From positions 1-64,000 of the forward strand of contig JASANE010000138.1 in NCBI GenBank assembly GCA_030248225.1: 64,000 nucleotides of DNA. Reading direction: 5' to 3'. Positions 45,364-57,127 of the stretch are shown here, in pieces. A program made the position numbers and the translations under genes. The first letter of the stretch is position 1; every line of letters begins with the position of its first letter. Below the pieces are notes generated by a model, which saw nothing but the letters and a program-made list of their open reading frames with translations, was not told the origin of the DNA and did no database searches. The DNA is from Trileptium ribeirensis. Lineage: Eukaryota > Nematoda > Enoplea > Enoplida > Thoracostomopsidae.

Positions 45364-46548
45364 ATTTTTGATTGCGGACACGATTTGTTCTGTAGATAGC
45401 TTTTAACTATATAACTAAATTACTAGCTATATAAACAACAGTCTAACATATAAATTATTAGCTATGTAACTTAGCTTAATTTAAGTAGCAAAAATGAAAT
45501 GAGCGTGCTCGAAAACCTTGAGATATGTATTTTTATTATTTTATGACTATTAGTTGAAATGTTATTAATTTACAACGTAGTAATTATTAGCTATGTAACT
45601 AAAACTTATTATCTATGTATGTTATCTATGTTATAAATTACTAGCTAAGTAATCTATGTTAATTTTAATCCAAGATATAAAGTCCACGCAGAGGAAAATA
45701 TATAGTTATCAAGTTTGCTGATTTTGAATAAAATATTTAAAAAGCTTTTATGCATAAAACTCGTATAATGTTACCTTCATAACACTATAATGCACGCACT
45801 GTGCATCCATAATTCCTGAACAATAATGTGATTACATTTTCCAATATAGTTTTATTATGTATTTCTACCCCACATATATGTTTCTCCCCCACATAGATTT
45901 CAATATACCCCACACCACAAAACGTTTTCAAATCTATATAAAAGTAATAATTGCTTCCTAGTTCTAATGACAATACTATAGTCGTTATCTATTTATTTAT
46001 TCTAAACTACAGCTTTAGATATATATCAATTATATATATTCTATTATATTTATACATATCATTAATATATATGTTTTTTATGTTACCTTATTCAAAACCA
46101 CATTTTTATCTTTAAAGTCTATTTGTGTTTTAAGCAGATCGAAATATGATGATGCCATCAGTGATTAGCTTAATCATACATATCTTCGTTCCACCAGCTT
46201 TATCTCCAAATATTTGCAAAAAGCTATGATGTCATTCAGTTAAACTCAATTTGATATTTCAATGTAATGGTCTGACACATGTGTACACGGGCGTGGACAA
46301 CAATCAGCTTTTTTATCATTAAATAAAGTGTTAGGTGAATCAGTAACAACTGGAACAAATATATATTCAACTTGTCTATCTGGTTTAACTTGCCTAGCAA
46401 CACGTTTTTTGCATTGTTTAATTATTTATTAGAATGAATTAACTTATTATTGAGCATGAACCATACGTCCACCAGAGTCACACCCACATAAATGATAACA
46501 TTATATAATATTTATGCTACCAATATATGTTCTGATATCGGCAGCATT
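45364..46548. other. Right part of the Polinton, AT-rich, only ORF fragments
   Basis: Between the motif pairs and the right terminal repeat lie about 1.2 kb with no full gene. Minus-strand fragments are open at 45,785-45,973 and at about 46,250-46,415 (the latter reads YIFVPVVTDSPNTLF and then a Cys-rich CCPRPCTHV), probably relics of a gene. GTAAYT/TAGCTATGT-type short repeats occur at 45,410-45,650. Confidence 0.45.
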
Positions 46549-46663
46549 TCATCGCCACCTCCACATATGTGGAGAGGGCCCAAAACATGCATTAATTGCC
46601 ACATAATTTGACTTCACCAACTGGGAGGAGGGAGGGGGGTAAAACCCCCATTTTTAATCTACT
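46549..46663 (-). repeat. Polinton terminal inverted repeat, right
   Basis: Partner of 34,724-34,838; outer end reads ATCTACT on the plus strand. Confidence 0.95.
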
Positions 46664-46669
46664 ATCCTT
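46664..46669. repeat. Polinton target-site duplication, right
   Basis: ATCCTT, identical to 34,718-34,723. Confidence 0.95.
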
Positions 46670-47649
46670 AAATCCCCACCTAATTTCTCTTAGATGCCGT
46701 TTCGCTCTGTATGGGCTCTATCGCTTTCCACAGGTATAGTCGTTCACCTATGCCAGTCCATACTGAAGCGACTGCTATGCCCTCTTGATTCTCGCTAGCG
46801 CTTGGGCTGCTCAACTTCAACGACAAGGCTTCCCTCATGCCGCATGGACAGAAAAGACCAGTTGAGTATCAACGGCGAGTACGAATGAGAGTGCCCAATG
46901 CGAGTTGCCCAGATCATAGGAGGGCTCACTTCTTGGGTCGTTATTGTGACCTGCAATCCCGGCTCGAGCCCTACTCCAGCTTGCATTATAACCAATTACT
47001 TCGAACTTCGAGTACAAATATTTTATCCTCAAAACGACACCACCGTAAAGTTTATATTGTTGGCATACCAGATTATACACCCGATCTCCAACACACTAAA
47101 GTAGCTACGCGATAAACTATGTGCAATAAAGAGTTTACCAATCGAGAACAATACCCAACCTTGCCGACGAGCTCAACAATCACGGGTTCGGCGAGAGGCC
47201 TGGGGAACCAGTTGGCGTTGGAGTCAAAAGGAAAAATTCTATTTAGGATCCAAACTCGTCTTTCTCAAAATTCAAACCTCGAGGTGCGCCACGGACCTAT
47301 CCTTCCTCCCATGCTGCATGGAAGGTGAAGCCTCAATCTAAATTTGGAAGACCTGGAGAAAACAAAGACCTTTACATGGAAACCTATGAAAACCTTACAG
47401 AACTATAAAACGAGAACAAAATGGAAGACAGAGAGACAACCGCTTTGTTTGACACTTATTGCCGTCTGGTCCAGATGAAACATAGATATGCTCTTTTATA
47501 CGCTCTGTGTTCCCCCTCTTTATTTTCTGGCTCCCTTGCGCTCTCCAAAAGTTTAAGCTAAGCTTAAAATTTTCAAATATATTTCTACATACATACAAAT
47601 ATATGCAGTTTTTTTAATACAAACGCGCTATGCCAGTTTGTAGGCACTC
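46670..47649. other. Right flank of the Polinton, no gene recognised
   Basis: GC-richer DNA continuing the left flank. Several overlapping ORFs of 60-90 codons on both strands at 46,795-47,328, none with a domain. Confidence 0.35.
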
Positions 47650-47652
47650 TAA

Positions 47653-48158
47653 TACGGCGTTCACGTTATAACGTCCCCGCTGTTTGGAACTTTTGACCCC
47701 TGTGGTCGCGACCCTACTGTATAGACAGTCAGGGTGCCACCCATACAGTAAATGAAATGAAGAGGGTGTACGACACACCCTTAACTACTAAATTTTTAGA
47801 CAGCGTCGTACACACCCTTAGCTACCAATTTGGCGCGAATTAACTATAACGGACACCGTCTGTAGCGAATGCGGTTTATTAGTCAACTGTCCTGTGGAGT
47901 TTTTCCTAAATTCTCCATATTTGTATCTAGCCCATATGAACATTGCTCAAATAATTCCGGATAGTGTCAATAAAACTGTCAGAAGACACGGTGTGCCTGA
48001 CACTGTCGGCAAATGGTAATACGCGTAACTAGCTACCGTTGAAAAAATTTATTATAAACATGGGGGTCTCTAAGACACCCTGTTGTCAACAATGTGTCTG
48101 ACACTGTGTGGGGTACATAGGTTCCAAACGTTGGGGATATTATAACGTGAACGCCGCA
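47653..48158 (-). mobile_element. Tourist-like MITE (PIF/Harbinger type), copy 2, inverted
   Basis: 506 bp, ends TACGGCGTTCACGTTATAA and, inverted, TGCGGCGTTCACGTTATAA, flanked by TAA (47,650-47,652 and 48,159-48,161). It is homologous to the reverse complement of 9,022-9,456, for example in the ACACCCTTAGCTACCAATTT / CGCGAATTAACT region and the GTGTCTTAGAGACCCC region. It has about 70 bp more internal sequence. No ORF. Confidence 0.88.
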
Positions 48159-48161
48159 TAA

Positions 48162-49270
48162 CCGACAAAAATTCCGAAACTGAAAGAAAACAGGAGCACA
48201 ATAGCCTATATACGTATAACAGGCCCATACAATGAATCGCGCTACCAACCGTGCTGGCCGAAATGACTGTATAGTACCCTCGCGGCGAAACAAACAGAGA
48301 GAACATCGAAAAGGCAGCGAGACGAAAACAACAGAACTTCGCGCTGGTCGCCGAGTAGATATGTGGCCAGAAAAATCCACAAGGAGAAAACGAATCTTCG
48401 GGTGCTTAAAAATTATTTATAAAATTTCAGGTCGAATATAAGTGCACATGAGCAAGGCTGCAGGGGGCGGGTTCTAGCTTTCGCTCTGTCTGGTAGCCTG
48501 CTGATAAAAATATAAATTTTAAGATACGTTTATTAGTTATCCCTGTAGGGGCCGCTAGAGGCTAGAGGTGACATCTGTTTTGGTACCGCACCTTAGCCAA
48601 ATAAGATCCCAGCTATCGATACATCGAATTTCGCTTTTAATGCATTTTCGCGAAATCACTAGAACCTTTGACCCGGCTTGCTAATTAAACGTGATTTGAA
48701 CAGTAACATGGTTATGCAAACAGCTCCTTTACTCATTACAATTCTTTACTGTATTACAACAATATATAGACAGTGTACCAGGTCACGCTCAGTCGGTCCG
48801 CGGATATTCTGCCAGACTTTTTGAAATGGTTCTCACAAAGTTGGGCTGTTACAAATAGCTCGCTATATTCGTCTTCGCCGATATCATTTCCATACGAGCA
48901 TGCTATTTTAGTCACAGCCGTCAGGTTTGGTTAGGAGGGTCCTGTGCGGACCGGTAGGTGTGGGCGGCCCCGATTTTCGACTGAATAGGTAGCATTTGCA
49001 TTTAGCATCGACTGGATACCTGCAGAATGGTTTCATGAAAGTTCCGTAGTAATGCGAAACTCAAACCGCGCACCTCGGGCGAGTGAAGTGTTATATTACA
49101 CAAGACCTTGACGGTATCTTTTATTTTTACGATGACAAAAATGATACACACCCGAAGCGGACTCCGAGAGCATACTGCCCCAGTACTACGTGATCTGCAC
49201 AGGCCAACGTAACCCTGAGTGACCTAAAGTGTAATGTATGACATGCCGTTCTCGATTAGTAGTATATGAG
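48162..49270. other. Intergenic, no gene recognised
   Basis: Mixed composition. Short ORFs only. Nothing structural seen. Confidence 0.4.
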
Positions 49271-49781
49271 CAATCAGTTGCTAAATTAGTCATTTTCGTT
49301 TTCACCAAGCGACGTCCTTATGGTCTGCGATGACTTCCGTGCGAAAGTAAGGCCATGAACCGAAGACACATCTATATCTGGCAGGTATGTAGCGGGTAGG
49401 TTAAATCGCAAGGGATTTCGATTCTCGTCATTTGCCTGTTCATCAGTAGTACCGCTTTTAAGCACAAAGAACGATAACATAAGACCTGGCTATCCTCCAA
49501 TCCGACATCATCATTCTAAAACGCCGACGGTGCAGCTGCTTTAATGACTGTCGGTCCTAGTGGGGTACTGTTCACGTCATACTTGTATTGAAGGCACGCC
49601 TTAACCTGGTCTGGCTTCTTCAAACTAACAAAATTATACCTAAAGGCATGACTTGATGTCGCCCAGTTCGAAACTGGGAGAACCGAAAATACGAAAGGGC
49701 AATTCCTTCCAGTGCATCAAGGGGTACCATAAAGTACTATAAACGTCAGAAAACAAAAATGACTAATTTAGCAACTGATTG
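49271..49781. mobile_element. Non-coding element with 33-bp terminal inverted repeats
   Basis: The sequence CAATCAGTTGCTAAATTAGT at 49,271 and the following 13 bases are repeated as reverse complement at 49,749-49,781 with one mismatch in 33. The enclosed 511 bp has no ORF with a domain. No clear target duplication, so the superfamily is not fixed. It has the size of a MITE. Confidence 0.75.
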
Positions 49782-52700
49782 TAAGTATGCTTACTTAAAA
49801 CGGGGAAATTGTAGTGATATTTAGCTTCGTAGGGGAAATTTATGTGGACTATTAGGCAAAATATAGACAAATTCGCATATTTTAGCCCATCAGGAAAAAA
49901 TTTGGTTATTTTAGTGGGGCATGAACTGGGAGGTGCCGAAATTTTCCTGGGGGTGTGAACTGGGGAAACCGTCGAAATTTCCTATTTGGAGACGCCAGCT
50001 AATTATTTCCAGGTTTGCCAAAAGCTCAGACGTTCGGATTTTTTTGTTTTCTTTGTTCCCATACTGGATAGAAGTTTCGATGCCTGATAAGCAATAGTCA
50101 CTCTCTGTTATTAAAACTGACTCCAACGTTGATGACATCTGGAAAGAAAAGAAATTCGCGACATCCTGCCGATGGAAACTGAAAGCGTCGCTAAACCTCG
50201 CTCAAATAGGAGTTTCGTGTTTGGGCACCGTAAAATTATGTTCGCTGCATACTGAAGTCTTCCTGGAACTTTATGGAAATGAAACATTTTGTTACAGTAA
50301 ATCAATACACAGAATCTTCGGCGCTTGGCTGAGTAGCCATTGTTCGATTTTCTCACTAATTGCTAGCGTAATTCGGTTAATTGCAAAGTAGCTCTATGCG
50401 GCTTGCCTTTAATGCATTAGATAGGGACGACAGTGGATACCAAAACAAGAACCCATTAATGCTTTAGTGTACTGTAATATTTCGGCCAATCATGATTACG
50501 TTGTAAGCTAGCAAGTGCGAGTAAGCATAGTTCGTTCTAAAAGCACCAGCCTACGTGGGATTTGGTTCGTGTAACCCTTTACAAGTATTATGTGAAATGT
50601 TTTCTCACTGGCTCACTTTAAATCAAAGTTATGCCGTTGTCTACTGTAATTACATTTCATGTGCTGTAATCGAACTTGCAGAAGATACAAAAGCCCGTTT
50701 TTCAGAAAAATCGCAAAAAACCTATATATATTTGTTTTTAGAAACATCTCTTTTGAGATTTTATTGATCTCTGGGTAAGCTTTTTCATGGTTTTAAAGGG
50801 ACTGATGTTAAGCCTTTGTCAAAAATGACCAAGGATTCTTAAATTCCACAGCATTTCTTATAAATGACCAAAAAATTTTACCAGTCTAATTAAAAACTGT
50901 TTGGGTGCCCACAAGTCCAGCCTGAGGAAACTGGAAATACCTTGTAGGGAATTTCCTCCAACTAACCGTTTACACAGGTCACTTGGGATCTTGTAATTCC
51001 ATTTTATAGCGTTTTTCATGCATTTTGTTGTTTTGTAGTGCGTCGGTGTTATAGCTCTTTATTTGTTGAGCAGTTCATTCGCTATATTTTAATACATAGT
51101 CTGCAGCTATTGTCATAGTCTATTATACGCTGTAGGGTTGGGTCAAAATATGTTTGATTAGCCCTATACCGAAAAAACACTAAAACAATATCCCGTAACC
51201 TATAAAGCTATATATGTGTTTCTGGCCTGATCTTGTCTGGCGACTCATCCTCTATAGAACAGTAAAGGGTGTATTGCTATTGTTTACGCACCAGGGTCGG
51301 GGCAAAAATGCACGAAAACGACAATATCTGCACAATCGCTCGAGCTATATTGACTTTATTGATCTTATTTTGTAGAGCAGTTCATTCGCAATATCTGCGC
51401 ATGGTGTGCAGCTGTTGTCGTTAATTATGTACCAGGACATATATACCAACCAAATCAAAACTGCATCAGTATCCTTGGTACTACTTGCATAACTTATAAC
51501 GAAATATATATTTTGACTTTCCGTTCGCGCAGATAGCATTGGTTGGCTCTTTTAACTTGCTATGGCACATTTCTCCACATCCACTAAACATTTTATAAGG
51601 CACATAGATAACGCTAGTTAATCAATAATAGTATATAACATATTTATAATTTTCCAAATACTCTGTAGACTAGAATTTGTCAAAAATGCCGTTATTCAAG
51701 CATAGGGTAAATGTTCTTGCTTAGTATTTTGTTAGAAATAAGAACTGCCACATTTTCCGTTATCTGTTAATTACCATATACTCGTAAAACCACAACGTAT
51801 AATATTTTAGAGTATTTCACACTGATGAAAGTTGTTTAGTGCTAATGTAATTCTCGCAGTCTGGCGAACCGGGGAGAGTGTGGCTTGTCCGTACTCACTG
51901 CCTATTTTGACAACACAACGTGAGCATGCTGAGCCTTCTTTAATTAAATGTATAGGAAAGCAATAATACAGATGCAATGTAGAAGAAACATTAGTGGCTT
52001 CTAACACGTGGAAAACTTGTGCGTGAGCCACTGGTGAAAAACTGAGATATCTTGTGGCAACAGCTAAATGTGTTTTTGTTAATTCCGATATTTCAATATA
52101 CATGTCACATTGTTACACACATTTTGATCCTGATTTTTTTCACAGACTTACAGAGTCTAACTCCATTGGCTGAGAAATTTTGAAAACGTCTAGCTTTTTG
52201 GTTTGGTGATGCAGGCTGGAAAGTTTGCAGCTAGCATAATTTTGCCTTTAATCGTGTAGTAATAACACAAAATGCTGTGCAGAAAATATGCGAAACTTAT
52301 GTCACAATTTCCAACAAAATTATAATTAAAATATTTGCAAGATTGTTGCTTTCCATGTAAGTAAGCTACATTCATCATATCCGGCTACCCCAAAATCCGT
52401 CTTGTTCTAAACGCACAATTAATTGAAAATACACCAAGATTTAGCAATTTTGTAACCAAAGATTAGCATTTATACCTCATGCCGCACCTCTTAGCGATAA
52501 ATAAATTTTCAACTTACAATTGAAACTATTATACCAACATGCTTAAGCGTTTAAATAACCCTTCATGGCCTCGTTCACCCTAACAAACAAGTTGCTCACT
52601 ATTAATTCTTTAAATTTTACTTTATTTATTTGATCAAATTTCGGTTCCGATTCCTGCAAAAAATGCTGTTATATACTCACTGATATATAATGTATTATTG

Positions 52701-53040
52701 AATTCTGAGTATAATGAGTGGAACGAGCAAAGAATTCTTACTAGCTGTGACAGTGATTAAATTTTGACAGTGTTCATTGTTGGGGTTTTTAGGTTGGCAC
52801 GCATAACTCAATTCTCAATTTGGCTGTTCTAATTGATTCACGCGATAGCTCATTTAACAGCTTTGAATCTCTATTTGTGGTCCTAGCAAACATCTTTCCC
52901 CTGAAAAACCGGGCCAATAAATGTCGGATCACGATGGGGCCCAAAAATCTCATTACTTACTGTAATTAGATATTGGTGTAGTGATCTGAGTCAAGTTGGG
53001 CTCGTTTTATAGAAAAATAAGTCTCTATAAGACTCTATAT
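49782..53040. other. AT-rich intergenic DNA with dispersed repeats
   Basis: At 49,900-49,975 a segment rich in GGGG...GAACTGGG...CCGAAATTT resembles 58,060-58,460. At 51,045-51,115 and 51,352-51,420 two copies of a repeat share TTGTWGAGCAGTTCATTCGC and GCAGCTRTTGTC. No genes. Confidence 0.45.
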
Positions 53041-53722
53041 ATGGGCTCCAGGAGTGGGCTTGGACATGGGATATGGTGTACAATGTTAGCAAGTTTGTGT
53101 GTGGTCATTTTAAATTCTGGAATCCAAAGTGGTGGTACATGATGGATAGCCAGCAGATCTCTAATGCTGATGAGGCAACTGGTATAAAAGATCTGGGCGT
53201 CGTAGTAACTGAGGATCTGAAGCCGTCGTTACATTATAATAAGGTCGCGACAAGGACATAACATCGATCTGTATATCGTCCGCCCATGGAATATGCTTCG
53301 ACTGCATGGCGACCACATCAGCAGATGGATATACGGAGGATAGAGCGAGTGCAGCGAAGGGCAACTCGGTTGGTTCCAGCTTTAAGACGTTTCGGTTATG
53401 AGGACAGATGACGGGGGAGCTGGGTATGCAATCCCTTGAAACGCGTCGACATCGTGCCGACCTTATATTGGAATACAAGATAATCCATGGCTATGTGGAT
53501 TACGATGTCGATCGGCTGTTTGTCTTCGCGCGATCAGTATGTTCAGACATAGTCTGAGGCTAAAGGCTCGTAGAACACCGAGGCTTAACGTTGGGCGATA
53601 TAGTTATGGATATCGAGTGATTAAGCCATGGAATTCTCTGTCGAATGAGACGGGTACTGCGCCATCGCTGTCTGCCTTCAAGCGCCTGCTGTATGATTCA
53701 GATCCTCTACCACAATTATGAT
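53041..53722 (+). pseudogene. Non-LTR retrotransposon, 3' end of reverse transcriptase (CR1-like), 5'-truncated
   Basis: Shifted frames give the conserved C-terminal part of LINE reverse transcriptases: DMVYNVSK, then KDLGVVVTEDLKPSLHYNKV (about 53,185-53,250), MEYASTAW, RIERVQRRATRLVPALRRFGYE (about 53,340-53,400), and LRLKARRTPRLNVGRYSYGYRVIKPWNSL (53,550-53,640). Catalytic motifs lie upstream and are missing, as in a 5'-truncated insertion. About 30 residues are also deleted between the first two blocks. Confidence 0.9.
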
Positions 53723-56700
53723 GTGTGTGTTGACTCTTTCGTTATAATATTACAGTAATCAGAAGCCAAGAACCTTCCATTTCAATCTATGGATATCCAG
53801 CCGCTGCTTGATCGGCCTCAAGTCGACGGGTCGGTGGCGACCCAGGTGAATATATAAAGCTTTGCTTAGCGGTTCTCGTAGAATGTATAATTTGTGTTAA
53901 AACGGGTTCTAAATGGGTCCATGAGACCCAAAATACCATAAAATTGAAATATCTCCATAACCGACAGGGGTGTTTGGGTGTTTTGGTTTCATTTTACAGA
54001 GCAAGTCATATCTATGTAGCTGGAAATGGTAACTGTATTATCGTTATTTAGACTGCAGAGTTGAGTCCAAACGGGGTTTTGAATCGGCGTTTGAGACCTA
54101 AACACACTAAAATGGGAATAATTCCGTAAACGATCGAACCATATGGGTGTTATTGGCCTTATTTGTAGAGCAATTTATCTTTTGTGTAGAAAAAATCTCC
54201 ACAGACTGACAGTCCAGGTTTCACAACATGAAATATAAAAATTTTTCGTTTACACTCAGAATTCCATAAAATTTGTAATCGTCAAGCAGCTTGTCAACAG
54301 ACGTAAAATTTTTGACAAATGTCAAAAATGAACTACACTTTGGACCCACATGAGTGGTTCTGGTAGTATACAATTATATATACGCTGTTTTAAATTTGGG
54401 GAACAGGTTGAGTGCTGCTAATTTGCAAACCCGTTCTGTAATTGAAAAGTTTTGCTTTATCATTTGCGCAGAATTTTTAAAACAGCGATACTTCCACAGA
54501 CAGTAAACTGCAAAACTGTAGTAATTCGGAAAAAAAGTTGTAATGATAGTGGTGTGGTGAAATTGAGTTAACTGGAAATTAAAGTCATAAAATTTGTCCG
54601 TGTGTGCGGTATTTACAGATGAGTACCACATGCATTGTATAAAGGTCAAGGAGACATAAATTTGTCCGTTCTCAGATGCAAGAATTTCACAACGACGTGG
54701 ATTCTATCTGGCAATTCGAATTATAGAGCTTTTATACACAATATTGCGGACACGTGTGATATTACGCACAAGTGTTCTGGACGTTTCTCATACTCGTTCT
54801 AGACGTTCTCTACTAAACTCATTTACTTGTAATAGTTTATAAGCACTTCTTTTCTCGTCTTAGTTATGGAGGAGACTTACGATGATGATTTTTGCGCACA
54901 GTTACTATTTTACTTTCTAATTCAGGAATGTGTATATGCCATTTACAATTTCAAAGCAAAATTGACTTAGCTTCGCTGTAATGCCAATACACTGATGTCA
55001 GGTGAGTGAAATCTCGTTATTTTCCAATTGGCCTATAGCCGATCGTAACCGATGTCGCGATTGATTAGACTCGTGAGCCCTGAATCAGTCATGTACCGTA
55101 TGGCCATATGTCATATGGTTTACCGTATCCGTATAAAATTGTTGGAGATAGGTATCTGGTATTCAGATTATCCGGATGTGGACAACTTATTTAAAAATTT
55201 CATTTTTTAAATATTATATACTACACTTTGGCTTCACTATTACTACGGCTGAATATTCAGTGTGACCAGGACCGAGGAAGTTCAGGGATCTGAGAAAATC
55301 GGTGATCTCAAAACTTGGTATATACAAGAAATGGTAAAACCGCGGCAAATATTAAAAACCTATGTTTTTTCAGATAGTTCTTACTACTCAGATTTGCTAT
55401 GTTCCGATTTGTATATAGAGCAATTTAGGCGTTCCGAGTGTGTGGGCTAGCGAGGTTATCGTTTTTTATGATTTTATCATATATGTACATGTAAGTATAT
55501 TTTGTTGTACATAATGATTAGCTGAAATCTGGCATCATTAATGTGGAAGTTGCGGGGATTCTCAGCCCTCGGCCATGTCACCACCACATCTACCAAAATC
55601 CCGCTGTGTTCGCCCATATTTGATATTGATTCAGAACATACAAAACTAAAATGAGTGGTAAAAGCATTTACTATCTTTTGTGTAATTTAATAAATTAAGA
55701 CACCTAATAGTACCACCAGTGCTAAAAAACTATATCTAGCCTAAATTATGTCAAAAACATGCGGAAGAAATTGAAATTTTGTCTCCCCAAGATTTTCTTC
55801 TGAGAGTAAAGATGGAGCGCTTATGGACCTCACATTTTTTGTGCTAGTGGAAAGGCCGTGTATACAGCCACGATTGGAAGAATATCAATCAATCGTTCGT
55901 ATATTTGGAAACACAACTTAGCTTGTTCATATTCTAGCTTGCACCTTAATCATTACAAGCCTAAATACTGAAATATGGGACGACAATAATGGGTCTTCGG
56001 AAATTGAAAATGTCTGTTATGCATAATACGTGCAATTCGCATGTAGGTACTCGAATTTTCTTGAATATAATATCTCGTAATTTATGAGAACGATTGGCAG
56101 CGACATATTGCGAGCGGACTGATTTATCGTAACTGAAATATTATAACTAAGCTAAGTTTCTATATGACACTTCAGTATATACTAAAATTCGCTATCCTCA
56201 GACTCCAGACAAAAGGAACGATGAAGACCGTGTTTGAGTTGGAAGTTTTGAAAATAAAATGTTCTCATTCAGATAAAAGCGACCAAGTTTTATAGCTCGC
56301 GCCCAGTATTTTCCGCCAAACCTACACGACATTACTGGACAACGCTGCAATTCCAGCTTATCACATACATATTGTACCGGATAATTTCTCGTTCCTCGTT
56401 CATATAATTTTGTTTTATATTTATTTCTAAGATTTGCCAATATGCCAATTTTAAAGTGTTTAGCGTCTTGCCACACAGTTCACACTTTTTCAACGAAAAC
56501 TGACATCTCCACAGAGAGCGGTGGGACCCAGGAATATTAGCATTCTCCCAGGATTTTGGTGGTTCATCCATGGTCATGTCTCGAGGTAAATTTTAGCTTC
56601 CGCAGCACACCTCAACCCCAGGTATTTTGATGTGACTTCTAAACTGATCGCCCTAACAAAAATGATTACAATAATATTCTGATGCCTTGGAGTTGACAGG

Positions 56701-56998
56701 AAACTGTAATGATTGGAGAGTAACAAGCATAACCACGTTGCGTCGGATATAAAGTTTTTTTGACATCACGAAGATCCAAGAAAAATAACTATTTGGCAGA
56801 AATATAACTGGTTTTTCGCTGATCAACAATGTTTTGCTGCAATTTGGTGCAGCCACTTAATATAAGACACATCCCTGTTCTAACCATCTTATGACGGCTG
56901 TTGCATCGTAGAGCAAAATTATATTTTACAATTCTAGAAATAATGTTGAAAACCATTTGTCATGCAAATGTATTCATTTTTACATTCTTGCTTTTTAG
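53723..56998. other. Intergenic or intronic, with a 170-bp dispersed repeat
   Basis: At 53,905-54,060 and 54,061-54,190 two diverged copies of one unit stand in tandem (GAGACCYAAAAYA, CCATAACCGA-like, TTTTRCAGAGCAA). Related pieces occur at 51,045, 51,352 and 57,585-57,770. Upstream exons of the LDLa gene may be here but I could not identify one. Confidence 0.4.
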
Positions 56999-57127
56999 CT
57001 TACTGCGATTCGAGTATTCTGTTTATGTGCAAAACCGACGGGACTTGCATATCTAAAAATTCTCGTTGCGATGGTCGTATCGATTGTGCAGATGGTTCGG
57101 ACGAACAAAATTGTCAAATTGTTGACG
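56999..57127 (+). CDS. LDL-receptor class A domain exon of a membrane protein
   Basis: Acceptor TTTTTAG precedes 56,999 and donor G|gtgtgg follows 57,127. The 129-bp exon is phase 1 at both ends, the standard layout of LDLa exons. It encodes one LDLa module: six Cys ([33 protein letters not shown]) with the calcium-binding acidic set D-x-S-D-E. The last codon continues in phase into the transmembrane exon at 59,480, so the two form one protein: LDLa, a linker of about 12 residues, then the membrane. Receptors of the LRP, NETO or LEV-10 kind have such a layout, but the sequence does not decide between them. Confidence 0.85.

Larger units (their letters stand above)
34724..46663 (-). mobile_element. 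Maverick/Polinton DNA transposon, 11.94 kb, complete ends
   Basis: A self-synthesising, virus-like transposon. It has about 115-bp terminal inverted repeats beginning AGTAGAT, a 6-bp duplication ATCCTT on both sides, and the Polinton gene set on one strand: protein-primed family B DNA polymerase, retroviral-type integrase with C-terminal chromodomain-like region, A32/FtsK-type packaging ATPase, and major and minor jelly-roll capsid proteins. It is shorter than typical 15-20 kb members; a cysteine maturation protease was not found. The polymerase, integrase, ATPase and capsid genes all carry disabling changes, while the membrane and coiled-coil genes at the left are intact. The last two genes have 3'-UTR hammerhead ribozymes. 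Confidence 0.97.

Noticed and set aside
45785..45973. Polinton ORF as an intact gene
   Set aside because: It has no ATG start and no recognisable domain; kept only as an ORF fragment.
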